From: Calditrichota bacterium
GTDB taxonomy: Bacteria > Calditrichota > Calditrichia > Calditrichales > J004
Reading direction: 5' to 3'
Assembly: GCA_024277115.1 (NCBI GenBank)
Contig: JAJRVW010000064.1
Coordinates: 1-42,410 of the forward strand
Length of the DNA stretch: 42,410 nt
Shown piece after piece: positions 8,713 through 19,509 of the stretch; position 1 is the first letter of the stretch, and each line of letters begins with the position of its first letter. Under the pieces are notes generated by a model. It was not told the DNA's origin, made no database searches, and was given only the letters and a program-made list of their open reading frames with translations. A program made the translations under genes and the position numbers.

Positions 8713-9075
8713 TTATTTTCGTGTATCAATCAAGCGCAAGATATTTTGCAGATCATTTTTCAGATTGTCCAACCTTAGCTTAAAGGTGTAACTATCTCGC
8801 TCTTCTGCTGAAGAATAGTGTTTAAGAAAATTTCTTAGAAATTGCTTTCGGGATTGTTTTACTTCATCAAAATTAAATTTTAGATCCATAATTTTTGTTT
8901 TGATTTCATACGGAACGAGTGGGGAAATATCTACATGCTTTTTTAATTCTGTAATCTCATTTTTTAGGGATTGCATTTCCTGGTTTTCGATAAACCAATC
9001 CTCTTTAGATCTATCAATTTGATCAAGTAAATAGGAAATAAATTCTTTGGTTTTTTTGATGGAAATAATTTTCAT
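8713..9075 (-). CDS. Hypothetical protein, helical, 120 residues
   Basis: I do not recognise a family. From the ATG at 9075 it encodes a charged, largely helical protein with heptad-like stretches (MQSLKNEITELKKHV, LRLDNLKNDLQNILRLI), suggesting a small coiled-coil or helical-bundle cytosolic protein. It has no signal peptide or membrane segment. The frame extends upstream to an ATG at 9165, but the extra 30 residues look like untranslated leader, and that start would overlap the divergent protease region. It is convergent with ygiQ. There is no strong ribosome site, so the start is uncertain. Confidence 0.55.
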   Translation of the reverse strand: MKIISIKKTKEFISYLLDQIDRSKEDWFIENQEMQSLKNEITELKKHVDISPLVPYEIKTKIMDLKFNFDEVKQSRKQFLRNFLKHYSSAEERDSYTFKLRLDNLKNDLQNILRLIDTRK

Positions 9076-9180
9076 TGGTTGCAATAAATTAATCTCAAAG
9101 TTTTTGAATAAAATACATGATTTATGAATAAAAAATATATATTTTCTGCTTTTAACCGGAAACAATTTTTGGAGGACGAA

Positions 9181-10620
9181 ATGCTTAAAAGAGTAATGTC
9201 ATTTTTTATACTATCCGCGTTTATGATTGGTTGTGCAATCAATCCTGTTACAGGCAAAAGGGAGTTAAGCCTTATTTCGGAAGACCAGGAAATTGCCATG
9301 GGCCGTGAGTATGATCCGCAAATCAGCCAGATGTACGGTGTTTATGATAACCCGAAATTACGCAAATATGTTGATGATATTGGCCAGAAAATGGTAAAAA
9401 TTTCCCACCGGCCCAATTTAAAATATGAAATAAAAGTGATGGACAGCCCGGTAATTAATGCTTTTGCCGTGCCTGGCGGATATGTTTATATCACCCGCGG
9501 TATTTTGGCTTACTTAAATAACGAAGCCGAACTTGCCGGTGTTATGGGGCATGAGATCGGGCATATTACTGCAAAGCATTCCGTAAACCAACAAAGCAAG
9601 GCACAGTTGGCGCAACTTGGGCTCGGGCTTGGTTCGGCGTTAATCGAAGGGTTCGACCAATATGCAGGGTTGGCCCAGCAGGCAACCGGTTTGTTGTTTC
9701 TCAAATTTGGACGGGACGATGAAACCCAATCGGATAAACTTGGCGTGGAGTATTCCAGCAAAGTCGGGTATGATTCGCATGAAATGGCCAATTTTTTTAA
9801 AGTGCTTGATAACATGCGTGGTGATACAGGAAATAGTCTACCCGATTTTCTTTCAACACATCCAAATCCGGTAGACCGGGTTAAGAAGGTAGGAAAACAG
9901 ACAGAAAAGTGGCAAAAAAAATTGACCGGGAAAAAGTTTGTTGTAAACCGTGACCGTTATTTAGATCAGATTAACGGGCTTATATTTGGGCCTGACCCCA
10001 GGCAGGGTTTTGAAGAAGGCAATGTGTTTTATCATCCGGGCCTAAAATTCGAGTTTCCCACACCAAAAGGCTGGAAGGTAAACAACCTGCCATCACAGGT
10101 TCAGATGGTTGCAGCGGATGAACAAGGTGTGATGGTTTTTAAATTAGAAGCAGCGACAGATCATAAACAGGCGGCAACTACATTTATTACCAATTCAAAA
10201 CTAAAAGTCCTATCCCGTAAATCTGTAAAAGTAAATGGTGCAAATGCGGAAGAAGTAATTGGAACGCTTCAGACCCAGCAGGGCGTTTTAAAATTAATGG
10301 CCTACTTTATCCGAAAGGGAAAGAATGTATATTCTTTTATGGGCTATTCTGCCGAACAGGCTTTTGTGACTTATCAATCTGCGTTTAGTTCTACAATGAA
10401 GGGATTTAAAACTTTAACAGACCGAAATAAAATTAACCGTAAACCGGATCGTCTGGCTATCAAGAAGGTTAAACGTAATTCAACCTTGAAGGCTGCTTTA
10501 AAATCTTTTGGCATAAAAGATGAGGATTTAGAACAACATGCCCTACTGAACGGGGCAATGGCATTATCCGATCAGGTAAAAGCCAATACAAAATTAAAAA
10601 TTATTGTAAAAGGAAAATAG
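9181..10620 (+). CDS. M48-family zinc metalloprotease, predicted lipoprotein
   Basis: A 479-residue secreted protease. The N-terminus is a lipoprotein signal peptide ending FMIGC, with Cys18 as the lipidated residue, followed by INPVTGKRELSLISEDQE, the conserved opening of BepA/YfgC/LoiP-like M48 proteins. The zinc site is HEIGH at 124-128, with a downstream glutamate in DETQSDKLGVEY as the likely third ligand. The C-terminal third (about 300-479) is an extra domain lacking in minimal M48 enzymes. The ATG at 9124 is rejected because GGAGG at 9171-9175 sits 5 bases before the ATG at 9181. The expected role is quality control of envelope proteins in the periplasm. Confidence 0.88.
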   Translation: MLKRVMSFFILSAFMIGCAINPVTGKRELSLISEDQEIAMGREYDPQISQMYGVYDNPKLRKYVDDIGQKMVKISHRPNLKYEIKVMDSPVINAFAVPGGYVYITRGILAYLNNEAELAGVMGHEIGHITAKHSVNQQSKAQLAQLGLGLGSALIEGFDQYAGLAQQATGLLFLKFGRDDETQSDKLGVEYSSKVGYDSHEMANFFKVLDNMRGDTGNSLPDFLSTHPNPVDRVKKVGKQTEKWQKKLTGKKFVVNRDRYLDQINGLIFGPDPRQGFEEGNVFYHPGLKFEFPTPKGWKVNNLPSQVQMVAADEQGVMVFKLEAATDHKQAATTFITNSKLKVLSRKSVKVNGANAEEVIGTLQTQQGVLKLMAYFIRKGKNVYSFMGYSAEQAFVTYQSAFSSTMKGFKTLTDRNKINRKPDRLAIKKVKRNSTLKAALKSFGIKDEDLEQHALLNGAMALSDQVKANTKLKIIVKGK

Positions 10621-10695
10621 AGTACGGTATGCACAGATTTATATCGTGCAGAAAAGAAGAATTAAATACAGGATGTTTTTAATTATAAAGTAAAA

Positions 10696-10728
10696 AAACC
10701 CCCGGTATAATATATATACCGGGGGTTT
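10696..10728 (+). terminator. Bidirectional intrinsic terminator
   Basis: A 14-bp perfect stem (AAACCCCCGGTATA paired with TATACCGGGGGTTT) around a 5-base loop, flanked by A and T runs. It lies between the protease (plus) and the cold-shock gene (minus) and would serve both. Confidence 0.9.
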
Positions 10729-10738
10729 AAAAATTGGT

Positions 10739-10942
10739 TTAAGAAACCTTAGAAACGTTTACAGCTTGTAAACCTTTAGGGCCTTCACCAACCTCAAATT
10801 CAACCTTGTCACCTTCGTCAAGTTTTTTATAACCATCAGAATTGATTGCGTTGTAATGAACAAAAATATCATCGCCTTCTTCGCGGCTGATGAATCCATA
10901 GCCCTTAGCGCTATTGAACCATTTGACTGTTCCAGTTTCCAT
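10739..10942 (-). CDS. csp: Cold-shock domain protein (CspA family)
   Basis: A 67-residue single cold-shock domain that binds single-stranded RNA/DNA. The RNA-binding motifs are intact: KGYGFI at 13-18 (RNP1) and DIFVHY at 25-30 (RNP2), with the opening [12 protein letters not shown] is placed before the ATG. The gap to the upstream thioredoxin gene on the same strand is 291 bases (10943-11233) with no other gene, leaving room for the long structured leader common in cold-shock mRNAs. A strong terminator follows the stop codon directly. Confidence 0.95.
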   Translation of the reverse strand: METGTVKWFNSAKGYGFISREEGDDIFVHYNAINSDGYKKLDEGDKVEFEVGEGPKGLQAVNVSKVS

Positions 10943-11233
10943 GAAAATACCTCACTAAAAAAAAATATACGTTTCGTACATCTGAATTCTCAAATTGCTT
11001 CGGGCAAAAAAAAATCGTTTTGAATAGATTTGCTTCAGTCTATCCTCAACGAGTTTTATTTTAATATGATAATAACATAATCTCTTGCTAACACAAAACT
11101 GAAAAAACACTGTACAATTATTTGAAGGCTTAGTGTACAAACGTAAAATTAAAAATGCAAATTTTTTTTAATAAATTGATTATAAAAGGTTTAGCCCAAT
11201 TTTGCGCCCGGTACTAACAGAAATCCCCTTTTC

Positions 11234-11623
11234 TTAATTTTTTGATCTTTTTATAGGCCAGCGAAATAAACCGGTAATTTCGTTTTTCTTTGCTTCTTCA
11301 GCAGTCATATCAATATTTTCTTCAATTTTTTTAAGAATACTTTTCTTTGATTGTATTCCTGTTTTGCGGTTGACTAACCGTCCATGGCTGAAAATTAGCA
11401 AGGTCGGCAATCCAAAAACTTTATATTTTTTAATAAAATCTTTGTTCTCATCACCATTAAGCGAAGTAATCTCAAAGTTTTTTTCCATTTCATTTGAAAT
11501 TTCTTCTATAATTGGTTTTAATGCTTTACAGTTCCCGCACCAGGGCGCCCAAATAAAAACTAAAAAGGGTGTATGCGATCCTGTTATTTTTTTTTGGAAG
11601 ATTTCAGAAGTAATTTCATGCAA
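11234..11623 (-). CDS. Thioredoxin-family protein with C-terminal tail
   Basis: A 129-residue thioredoxin fold. The active site is WAPWCGNCK (Cys29, Cys32) and the cis-proline is in GLPTLLIF (Pro73). No signal peptide is present, so it is probably cytoplasmic. A C-terminal tail of about 25 residues (MTAEEAKKNEITGLF...) is not part of classic thioredoxin. The same kind of tail (SFSEEDAKNNELCG) is found on the thioredoxin at 35974-36351, so the two are paralogues. It could reduce ArsC or other clients, but nothing in the context fixes its partner. An inverted repeat GAAGGTT-N6-AACCTTC at 11656-11675 lies 33 bases upstream. Confidence 0.88.
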   Translation of the reverse strand: MHEITSEIFQKKITGSHTPFLVFIWAPWCGNCKALKPIIEEISNEMEKNFEITSLNGDENKDFIKKYKVFGLPTLLIFSHGRLVNRKTGIQSKKSILKKIEENIDMTAEEAKKNEITGLFRWPIKRSKN

Positions 11624-11901
11624 AATAAAGTCCTTTCTTTATTAATTCACGCTTAGAAGGTTTTACATAACCTTCAGAAATTGTCATTCCTGCTTAAAGT
11701 TTTCATGTTTTTTGCGGGATGATTTTAAACAGGAGTTCATAGTTAAATAGCCAAGTTCAGCAGCTTGCCGGGGAGTGACAAGTGGGATTTAGTTATACAA
11801 AGCCTCCGGTTACCAAATCAACATAATAATTAAAAATAATAAAAATTGTGTATTCTATCTTTTAAAGTCTGATAAATGAGCCAATTAATATAAAGGTTTA
11901 T

Positions 11902-14900
11902 ATGCAACACCCGAAATATAAGGATATGTTTCCCTATTTTTATTCTAATTCCAGACAAAAAAGCTATTTGTTGTTTGCGATTATTTTACTTTTCTGTGTG
12001 AATGCTCTTTATGGTTTCTCCGAAAATCAAAGGTTTACACATCTTACCGTTAAAGATGGGCTCTCAAACTCAACAGTCTATTCAATCCTGCAGGATGATG
12101 AAGGGTTTATGTGGTTTGGTACCCCAAACGGTTTAAATAAGTTTGATGGCTATAATTTCACAAGTTACAAAAATATACCTGGTGATAGCACAAGTCTCTC
12201 TTCAGACAACGCGGGCAATATTTATAAAGATCATCGTGGGGTTATCTGGGTAGGGCAATGGGGAGGCGGTCTTGATGCATTTGACCCGGTAACCCTTACT
12301 GCCCGTCATTATTTGCATGACCCCGACAACCCGAATAGCATCAGTGACAATCGTGTCCAAACCTTGTTTGAGGACAGTGCGGGGGATTTATGGTTAGGCA
12401 CTTTTAGTGGTGGTCTAAACCGGCTGGACAAAAACAGAATAAATATTACCATTTTTAAAAATAATCCTCAGGATGATAATAGCCTGAGTGATAACAGGGT
12501 TTGGGCAATAACTGAAGATAAAAACCATAATCTCTGGATTGCGACTTCCTCAGGATTAAATCGCCTCAATCCCAAAACAAATAAATTTGACCGTTTTTTT
12601 CATGACCCCCAAAATACCAATAGTTTAAACGACAATGCAACACGTGCCCTCTTGTTTTCAAATGATTCTACTCTGTGGGTTGCGACTATTGAAGGTTTTA
12701 ACAGGATCAATATAAACTCATTAAAAATAGATCGTTATCTTTATCAGCAATCTACAGGGTATCGCTATAATGATAATTCTATCAATGCGTTTTTACAGGA
12801 TAATGAAAATAATATCTGGGTGTGTACTGCAAAAGGCATAATTATTCTTAACCCACAAACAAATAAAAGTTATAGGATTACCCATCTTGTAAATGACGAT
12901 GAAAGTTTAAACGATAATGAAATCAGGTCAATTTATCAGGACTCTTCCGGCATAATTTGGATTGGCACTAAAAATAAAGGTATAAACAAATATAACCCTG
13001 CATTAAAGAAATTTACCAATCTTGTAACAAAGAAAAGTGAGAAGTTTCGTTTAAAAAGTGAAGATGTCAAAGTGATTTCCGGGTTGCGTTATAATGGAAA
13101 ACAACTTTTGTTATTTTCCAATGTTTTCGGATTTTATATTTACAATCTCAACACGGATGATATTAAATTTTTCCCTGCCAAAACAATTGAGCCAAGTGAA
13201 AAACGAGGATTATATTTTCGTTAAATATTTTTATCAGAGGAAAATAAAAACATTGTCTGGATCGGTGCACAGCAGAAAATATACCGTTTTAATATGGCCA
13301 GCCAAACCTTTACACAATTTAATATCCCTAAAACCGGAATTGACAATACTAACCTTTCTGCAATCACAACTCTTTATAAAGTTGGAGATAAAATTTGGTT
13401 TGGAAGCTCGTTGGGGGGGGGTTACAGAGTATGATTTATCCAGACAGAAAATAACCAAACAATTTATTCGCAGAGAAGGTGATTCTACTTCGATTAGCCA
13501 CAACGAAGTCTATTTTTTAAAAAGAGATAGTAAAAAAGGGGTTTGGGTAGGTACCGGGAACGGCCTTAATTATTTTGATCTGGCCACTCATACATTTAGG
13601 CATATTAAATTTAAAAAAGAATTGCCCCACGACAGGCGTTTTTTCGCCATCTATACAAAAAGTAAAAATGAGTTATGGCTCGGCACCGAGGATGGGCTTA
13701 TTAAGTATAACCCAATAAACGGGAAGTATCGTATTTTTAACATGAATGATGGTCTGCCCGATAATAAAATTAGTTCGATAATTGCTGAAAAGAATGGAAT
13801 GCTCTGGCTTGGTACAGATAATGGGCTCAGCCGGTTTGACCCTGTAAAAGGCAGTTTTAGTAATTTTGATCATTCTGATGGCCTGCTTAACTCGGAATAT
13901 ATCCCGGGTGTTTCTTTTATGGATGAAAATGGTATTTGCTATTTTGGTGGAAAACTAGGCCTGGATTATTTTAATCCGGATGATATTAGTGTTAGTAATT
14001 ATCAACCGCCTATTGTGCTTACAGATTTTCAATTGCTAAATAAAAGCATTTTGCCCAACCAAAAGTCGATTTTGGGCAAAACTATCAATAATACAAATCA
14101 TATTTCCATCCCCTATAGTTATTATGTTTTTTCGTTTGAGTTTGCTGCGCTTGATTATGCAAAACCGGAGAAAATTAAATATGCCTATAAGCTTGAAGAT
14201 GTGGACAAAGAATGGTTCTACACAAGCTCAAATAGAAAGTTTGCCACTTATAGCAATGTGCAGGGCGGTACCTATACTTTTAAAGTAAAAGCAACTAATG
14301 GTGATGGCATTTGGAGCCGTAAAATTAAGGAAATTAAGGTTACGATAATCCCGCCGTTTTGGGAAACCTTATGGTTTAGGGTATTAAGTGTTCTATTTGT
14401 TGGCTCGCTGATCTTACTGATTTTCCGGCTCAGGTTAAACGCCGTGAAAAAACGTAATAAAGTGCTTAAAGAAGTTAATGATAAACTGAGTATCGAAATT
14501 AAGCAACGCATCAAAGCCGAAAAAGAAAAAGAATTGATGCAGGAACAGCTCATCCAAAACCACAAAATGGAAGCCGTTGGTGTATTAGCTGGAGGAATAG
14601 CCCACGATTTTAATAACCTGTTAACGGCAATATTAGGTAATATCGAGTTGTCTCAAATGTACATCGATGCAAAAAACGAAGCTTCAAAAATGTTGGAATC
14701 TGCAAAAAAAGCTGTATTAAGGGCACGCGGTTTAACCCAGCAATTATTAACATTCTCTAAAGGTGGCGAACCTATAAAGGCCACGGCATCGTTGGAGGAA
14801 GTTGTACGTGAGTCTGCAGATTTTGTGCTGACAGGGACAAATGTTAATATACAGTTTAAAGCAGATGAAAATTTGTGGCTGGTCGATATTGACAAGGGAC

Positions 14901-15673
14901 AAATAAGCCAGGTGGTTCAAAACTTAGTAATAAATGCAAAAGAGGCATTGTCAAAAGGTGGGACAATTAGTATCGAAATGAGCAATATTGTAAATGGTTC
15001 ACTCCACACACTGCCGATAACAGGTAAAAATTATGTTTTGCTTAAAATTAAGGACACGGGCGAAGGTATAAAAGATGAGGACCTGAAAAATATATTTAAT
15101 CCCTATTTTACTACAAAAAAAACAGGAAATGGTTTAGGGTTGGCAGTTTCGTACTCTGTTATAAGCAAACATGACGGACATATTACTGTGGAATCTAACC
15201 CTGGTAAGGGAACAATGTTTAATGTTTATCTCCCGGCAGCAGAAAAGCAGGATACACCCCATGTGAACCATGACATATACCATGGGCGGGGCCAGGGAAG
15301 GATATTAGTGATGGATGATGAAGAATCAATCCGTACAATCTTGAATACAATGTTAACAAAACTTGGCTATGATGTACAGGAGTCTTGCAATGCCGATGAG
15401 GTTGTATCAATCTATAAAGAAGCAATGGATGCAGCCAATCCCTTCGACTTAGTGATAATGGATTTAACAATCCCAGGTGGAACCGGTGGTAAAGAAGCTG
15501 TAAAATTGCTTTTGGATATTGACCCAGCAGTAACCGCTTATGTTTCGAGTGGATATTCAAATGACCCTGTAATGGCAAATTATAAGAAGTTTGGTTTTAA
15601 AGGTGTTATAAAAAAACCATTTACTTTAAAAGATATGAAAAAACTTCTTAATACTGCCATCCCCACAAAATAA
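11902..15673 (+). pseudogene. Propeller-type hybrid histidine kinase, broken by a stop codon and a frameshift
   Basis: The order is: N-terminal hydrophobic segment (residues 21-40); two-component-regulator propeller repeats (motifs such as GFMWFGTPNGLNKFD and DLWLGTFSGGLNRLD); a Y_Y_Y domain (about 14110-14340); one membrane helix; a HisKA domain with the phospho-acceptor in GGIAHDFNN (His codon at 14602); a HATPase domain; and a receiver with Asp in VIMDLTIPGG (codon 15461). An in-frame TAA interrupts the propeller at 13222-13224. Translation after it continues sensibly in the same frame (IFLSEENKNIVWIG) until a run of nine G at 13413-13421. Removing one G joins it to the downstream frame. 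These proteins usually sense polymers or envelope signals. Two separate lesions favour a real pseudogene, but the G-run could be a sequencing error. Confidence 0.85.
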
Positions 15674-15772
15674 AACTAAACCTTACAAAATATTTATAAT
15701 CGAGCAATAAAAAAGCTAAAAATTAATATTTAAGACTCTTTTGTCTTGTTTTATTAAATTTAATTATTAACT

Positions 15773-15790
15773 TTGTGATGTTTTTATCAA
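15773..15790 (+). promoter_or_regulatory. Possible CRP/FNR-family (HcpR-like) site before napA
   Basis: TTGTGA-TGTTTT-TATCAA matches 10 of 12 positions of the TTGTGA-N6-TCACAA pattern used by CRP- and HcpR-type regulators; HcpR is known to control nitrogen-oxide genes in anaerobes. It ends 45 bases before the napA ATG. It matches FNR spacing less well. Only one half-site is perfect. Confidence 0.35.
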
Positions 15791-15835
15791 ACTATGCTAA
15801 TTATTCTTAAATAAAAAATTTAGAGGAGTATTCCT

Positions 15836-18610
15836 ATGGCACTCTCGCGAAGGGATTTTATTAAAGCAGCAGCTGCATCAAGCGCCGCCGTTGCTGCCGG
15901 GGTAACACTATCGCCATCAACATTGGCTGCCGCAAATAAAGCAGAAAAAGATTGGCGGTGGGACAAATCTGTTTGCCGTTTTTGTGGAACCGGATGTGGC
16001 ATTATGGTCGCGACAAAGAATGATAAAATTGTTGCTGTAAAAGGCGATCCGAAAGCGCCGGTAAACCGTGGCCTAAACTGTATAAAGGGTTATTTTAACG
16101 CAAAAATCATGTATGGCGCAGATCGTTTAACAGAGCCCTTATTGCGTGTAAACAGTAAAGGGGAGTTTGATAAAAAAGGGAAGTTTGAAAAAGTTTCTTG
16201 GAAAAAAGCATTTGATGTAATGGCCACACAATTTAAAAAAGCCTATAACGAGCTTGGCCCGACAGGTGTGGGTGTTTTTGGCTCCGGGCAGTATACAATA
16301 CAAGAAGGTTATGCGGCGGTTAAATTGGTAAAGGCGGGTTTTAGGAGTAATAACCTGGATCCCAATGCCCGGCATTGTATGGCCAGCGCTGTGGTGGGCT
16401 TTATCCAAACATTTGGAATTGATGAACCGGCAGGATGTTATGATGATATTGAACTGACAGATACATTTGCATTATGGGGCGCTAATATGTCCGAGATGCA
16501 TCCGATATTATGGTCACGTGTTACGGACCGCAAACTCTCCAACCCGGATAAGGTTAAGGTTTTTAACCTCACAACTTTCACAAACCGCAGTTCCGGCCTT
16601 GCCGATACCGAGATAATTTTTAAACCGCAAACAGACATGGCCATTTGGAATTACATCGCCCACGAAATAGTCTTTAATAAACCGGATGCCATAGATTGGG
16701 ACTATGTCAAAAAGCATACGGTGTTTGCAACCGGGCATGTTGATGTAGGTTATGGCATGCGTGGAAACCCGGACCATCCCAAATTTAAGGAGGCCGAAAA
16801 AGACACTGTGGCCAAGCAGGTATCAAAAAAAATCAGTAAAACCGAAGCGGTGACCCTTGCCTATAAAGGTTATAAAGAAGGCGATACCATGGAAATGAAA
16901 CATGCCGCCGCGCCAATGGGCCATTGGATGATTGGCTTCGATGAGTTTAAAAAAGGGCTGGAACCGTACACGCTTGATTTTGTGGCCGAACTCTCCAAAG
17001 GCGATCCCAACGAATCGCTGGAAAGCTACAAGGCCAAGCTTCAGGCCCTTGCCGATTCGTATATAGAGAATGGCCGCAAGGTTGTAAGTTTCTGGACAAT
17101 GGGCATGAACCAGCACACAAGGGGCTCCTGGGTAAATGAACAGGCCTATATGGTACACCTGCTCCTTGGTAAGCAGGCCAAGCCGGGAAGTGGCGCATTT
17201 AGTTTAACGGGCCAGCCCAGTGCTTGTGGGACTGCGCGTGAAGTGGGTACTTTTGCCCACCGCTTGCCTGCCGATATGCTTGTGAAAATCCCGAAACACA
17301 GAAAAGCATCCGAGGCAATTTGGAAGCTGCCGGAAGGGACAATAAACCCCAAAAGTGGTTCACATTATACAAAGCTTTTAAGGGATATTGAAGACGGAAA
17401 AATTAAATGGGCTTGGGTGCAGGTTTGCAATCCCTGGCAAAATACAGCCAATGCCAACCATTGGATAAAGGCAGCCCGGGAGATGGACAATTTTATTGTT
17501 GTCTCCGACGGCTATCCAAGTATTTCCGCAAAAGTAGCCGATCTTATCTTGCCAACAGCCATGATCTATGAAAAGTGGGGCTCGTATGGTAATGCCGAAC
17601 GGCGGACCCAACATTGGAAACAACAGGTTACACCTGTAGGAAATGCCATGCCCGATATTTGGCAAATTGCCGAGTTTTCTAAACACTTTACAATCGATGA
17701 AGTATGGAAAGAACAAAAAATTGATGGAAAACTGACCCTGCCCGATGTACGAGAAAAAGCGGTTGCAATGGGCTATAAAAAAACAGATACGCTTTTTGAT
17801 GTTTTGTTTGCCACAAAAGAGGCCAAAAAATACAGCTGGCCCGATCCGATTGGCGAAGGTTTTTATAACACAGAAGCCGATGGCGATAAACGCCAGGTTG
17901 AGGGTTTTAAGGGTTATGGCTTTTTTATCCAAAAAGCGCTTTGGGAAGAGTATCGTAAATTCGGGCTTGGGCATCAGCATGATTTAGCCGATTTTGATAC
18001 GTATCATAAAGTACGCGGTTTAAAATGGCCGGTTGTGGACGGAAAAGAAACCCAATGGCGTTTCAATGCAAAATACGATCCTTATGCGCGTAAAGCAGCC
18101 CCGGGCGAAGATTTTGCTTTTTATGGCCCGGCCTTAAAAGCTTTGCCAAAAGGCGATCTGAACGGCCCGAAAACCAAGGACAAATCACCGCTTAAAAATA
18201 AAGCAAAGATTTTCTTTAGGCCCTATATGGACCCACCCGAAATGCCGGACAAAAATTATCCGCTATGGTTGGCAACAGGCCGTGTTTTGGAGCATTGGCA
18301 TACGGGGACGATGACCATGCGCGTACCGGAACTTTATCGTGCCGTGCCGGACGCAGAATGTTTTATGAATAAAAAGGATGCTTCGGTAAAAGGTTTAAAA
18401 GATGGTGAATTGGTTTGGGTCGAAAGCCGCCGGGGACGTGTTAAATCACGTTTAAATACACGTGGCAGAAACAGTATGCCCGAAGGGATGGTTTTTATCC
18501 CGTTTTTTGATGAGCGTGTTCTTATAAACAAAGTAACCCTGGACGCAACCTGTCCTATGTCTAAAGAAACAGACTTTAAAAAATGTGCCGTAAAGGTTTA
18601 CAAAGTTTAA
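15836..18610 (+). CDS. napA: Periplasmic nitrate reductase catalytic subunit
   Basis: A 924-residue molybdopterin enzyme reducing nitrate to nitrite in the periplasm. A twin-arginine signal (SRRDFIK, residues 4-10, then an Ala-rich stretch) directs folded export. The [4Fe-4S] ligands are Cys47, Cys50, Cys54 and Cys82. The molybdenum ligand is Cys181 in ARHCMAS, which separates NapA from Asp-ligated NarG and Ser-ligated DMSO reductases. At 924 residues it is about 100 longer than E. coli NapA and matches the long type of Campylobacterota. GAGGAG sits 7 bases before the ATG. It is first of the nap set, with a possible CRP/HcpR site upstream. NapB and NapG follow in the operon. Confidence 0.96.
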   Translation: MALSRRDFIKAAAASSAAVAAGVTLSPSTLAAANKAEKDWRWDKSVCRFCGTGCGIMVATKNDKIVAVKGDPKAPVNRGLNCIKGYFNAKIMYGADRLTEPLLRVNSKGEFDKKGKFEKVSWKKAFDVMATQFKKAYNELGPTGVGVFGSGQYTIQEGYAAVKLVKAGFRSNNLDPNARHCMASAVVGFIQTFGIDEPAGCYDDIELTDTFALWGANMSEMHPILWSRVTDRKLSNPDKVKVFNLTTFTNRSSGLADTEIIFKPQTDMAIWNYIAHEIVFNKPDAIDWDYVKKHTVFATGHVDVGYGMRGNPDHPKFKEAEKDTVAKQVSKKISKTEAVTLAYKGYKEGDTMEMKHAAAPMGHWMIGFDEFKKGLEPYTLDFVAELSKGDPNESLESYKAKLQALADSYIENGRKVVSFWTMGMNQHTRGSWVNEQAYMVHLLLGKQAKPGSGAFSLTGQPSACGTAREVGTFAHRLPADMLVKIPKHRKASEAIWKLPEGTINPKSGSHYTKLLRDIEDGKIKWAWVQVCNPWQNTANANHWIKAAREMDNFIVVSDGYPSISAKVADLILPTAMIYEKWGSYGNAERRTQHWKQQVTPVGNAMPDIWQIAEFSKHFTIDEVWKEQKIDGKLTLPDVREKAVAMGYKKTDTLFDVLFATKEAKKYSWPDPIGEGFYNTEADGDKRQVEGFKGYGFFIQKALWEEYRKFGLGHQHDLADFDTYHKVRGLKWPVVDGKETQWRFNAKYDPYARKAAPGEDFAFYGPALKALPKGDLNGPKTKDKSPLKNKAKIFFRPYMDPPEMPDKNYPLWLATGRVLEHWHTGTMTMRVPELYRAVPDAECFMNKKDASVKGLKDGELVWVESRRGRVKSRLNTRGRNSMPEGMVFIPFFDERVLINKVTLDATCPMSKETDFKKCAVKVYKV

Positions 18611-18699
18611 TATGAAATAATTTTTCATTCTAAGCGGGGGCGCAATCCTTTTTACCTGACCCGGACAAGCCGCACGCTCAAAATGATTTCTAAATCTAA

Positions 18700-19509
18700 A
18701 TGGGAAAAGAGAAAAACAATATCGACCGCAAACAGTTTCTGGCAAAGATTATAAAAGGCAGCGGTTTAACAGCCATTGCCGGGATAGGCTGGGGCAGTTT
18801 TGTATATGAGCTGAAAGCCTCGCCATTTGTGTTACGGCCGCCCGGTGCGCTGGATGAAGAAGAGTTCCAAAAGCGCTGTATCAAGTGTGGGTTGTGTGTA
18901 GAGGCCTGCCCTTACGATGCGTTGGAACTGGCTGTGGCCGGAAGTAACAAGCCAATGGGCATGCCCTATTTTACGCCGAGAAAAATACCCTGTTATTTAT
19001 GTGAAGATATTCCTTGCGTGGATGTTTGTCCGAGTGGGTCATTGGAAAAGGAATTGGTTTCGCGGGAAGAAGGAAATAATCGTGTTTGGGACGTAAACAA
19101 GTCACGCATGGGCATTGCCGTTGTTGACGAAGAAAATTGTATCGCATTTTGGGGCATTCAATGCGACGCCTGTTACCGGGCTTGCCCATTATTGGACAAA
19201 GCAATTACACAAGAGTTTAAACGAAACGACCGGACCGGAAAACATGCCCTGTTGCTGCCGGAAATACATAATGATTATTGTACGGGGTGTGGTTTATGTG
19301 AGCATGCCTGTGTCACTGAAAAGGCATCGGTTTTTATCCTGCCGCGTAAAATCGCCTTGGGCAAGGTGGGCACAAATTATGTAAAGGGTTGGGACGAGCG
19401 AGATGAAGAACGCTTACGAGGCCTCAAAAAAGATGTAGAAACAAAAACGGAACGAAGCAAAGAGAAACCTGAAGATTACTTAAACAGGGAGCTTGAGTGG
19501 GATGAGTAA
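18700..19509 (+). CDS. napG: Ferredoxin-type quinol dehydrogenase subunit NapG
   Basis: A 269-residue periplasmic iron-sulfur protein with four cysteine groups: 60/63/66/70, 98/101/106/110, 147/155/158/162 and 194/197/200/204, consistent with four [4Fe-4S] clusters. NapG works with NapH to pass electrons from menaquinol to the nitrate reductase. The N-terminus RKQFLAKIIKGSG followed by a hydrophobic stretch resembles a Tat signal but shows a single Arg-Lys instead of Arg-Arg. There is no good ribosome site before the ATG, and the 89 bases after napA hold no gene. The end overlaps napH by 8 bases. Confidence 0.93.
   Translation: MGKEKNNIDRKQFLAKIIKGSGLTAIAGIGWGSFVYELKASPFVLRPPGALDEEEFQKRCIKCGLCVEACPYDALELAVAGSNKPMGMPYFTPRKIPCYLCEDIPCVDVCPSGSLEKELVSREEGNNRVWDVNKSRMGIAVVDEENCIAFWGIQCDACYRACPLLDKAITQEFKRNDRTGKHALLLPEIHNDYCTGCGLCEHACVTEKASVFILPRKIALGKVGTNYVKGWDERDEERLRGLKKDVETKTERSKEKPEDYLNRELEWDE

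Noticed and set aside
10955-11140. Small minus-strand frame upstream of the cold-shock gene
   Set aside because: AT-rich, no ribosome site, and more simply the untranslated leader of the cold-shock gene.
11750-11830. CAAAGCCTCCGG at 11799-11810, like part of a cyclic-di-GMP (GEMM) riboswitch
   Set aside because: The other conserved parts, the upstream GGGCAAACC-type segment and the GNRA loop/receptor pairings, are absent, and the match is too short.
17378-17980. 200-residue open frame antisense to napA
   Set aside because: It is the complement of well-conserved napA codons, has no ribosome site and low-complexity composition; a shadow frame.
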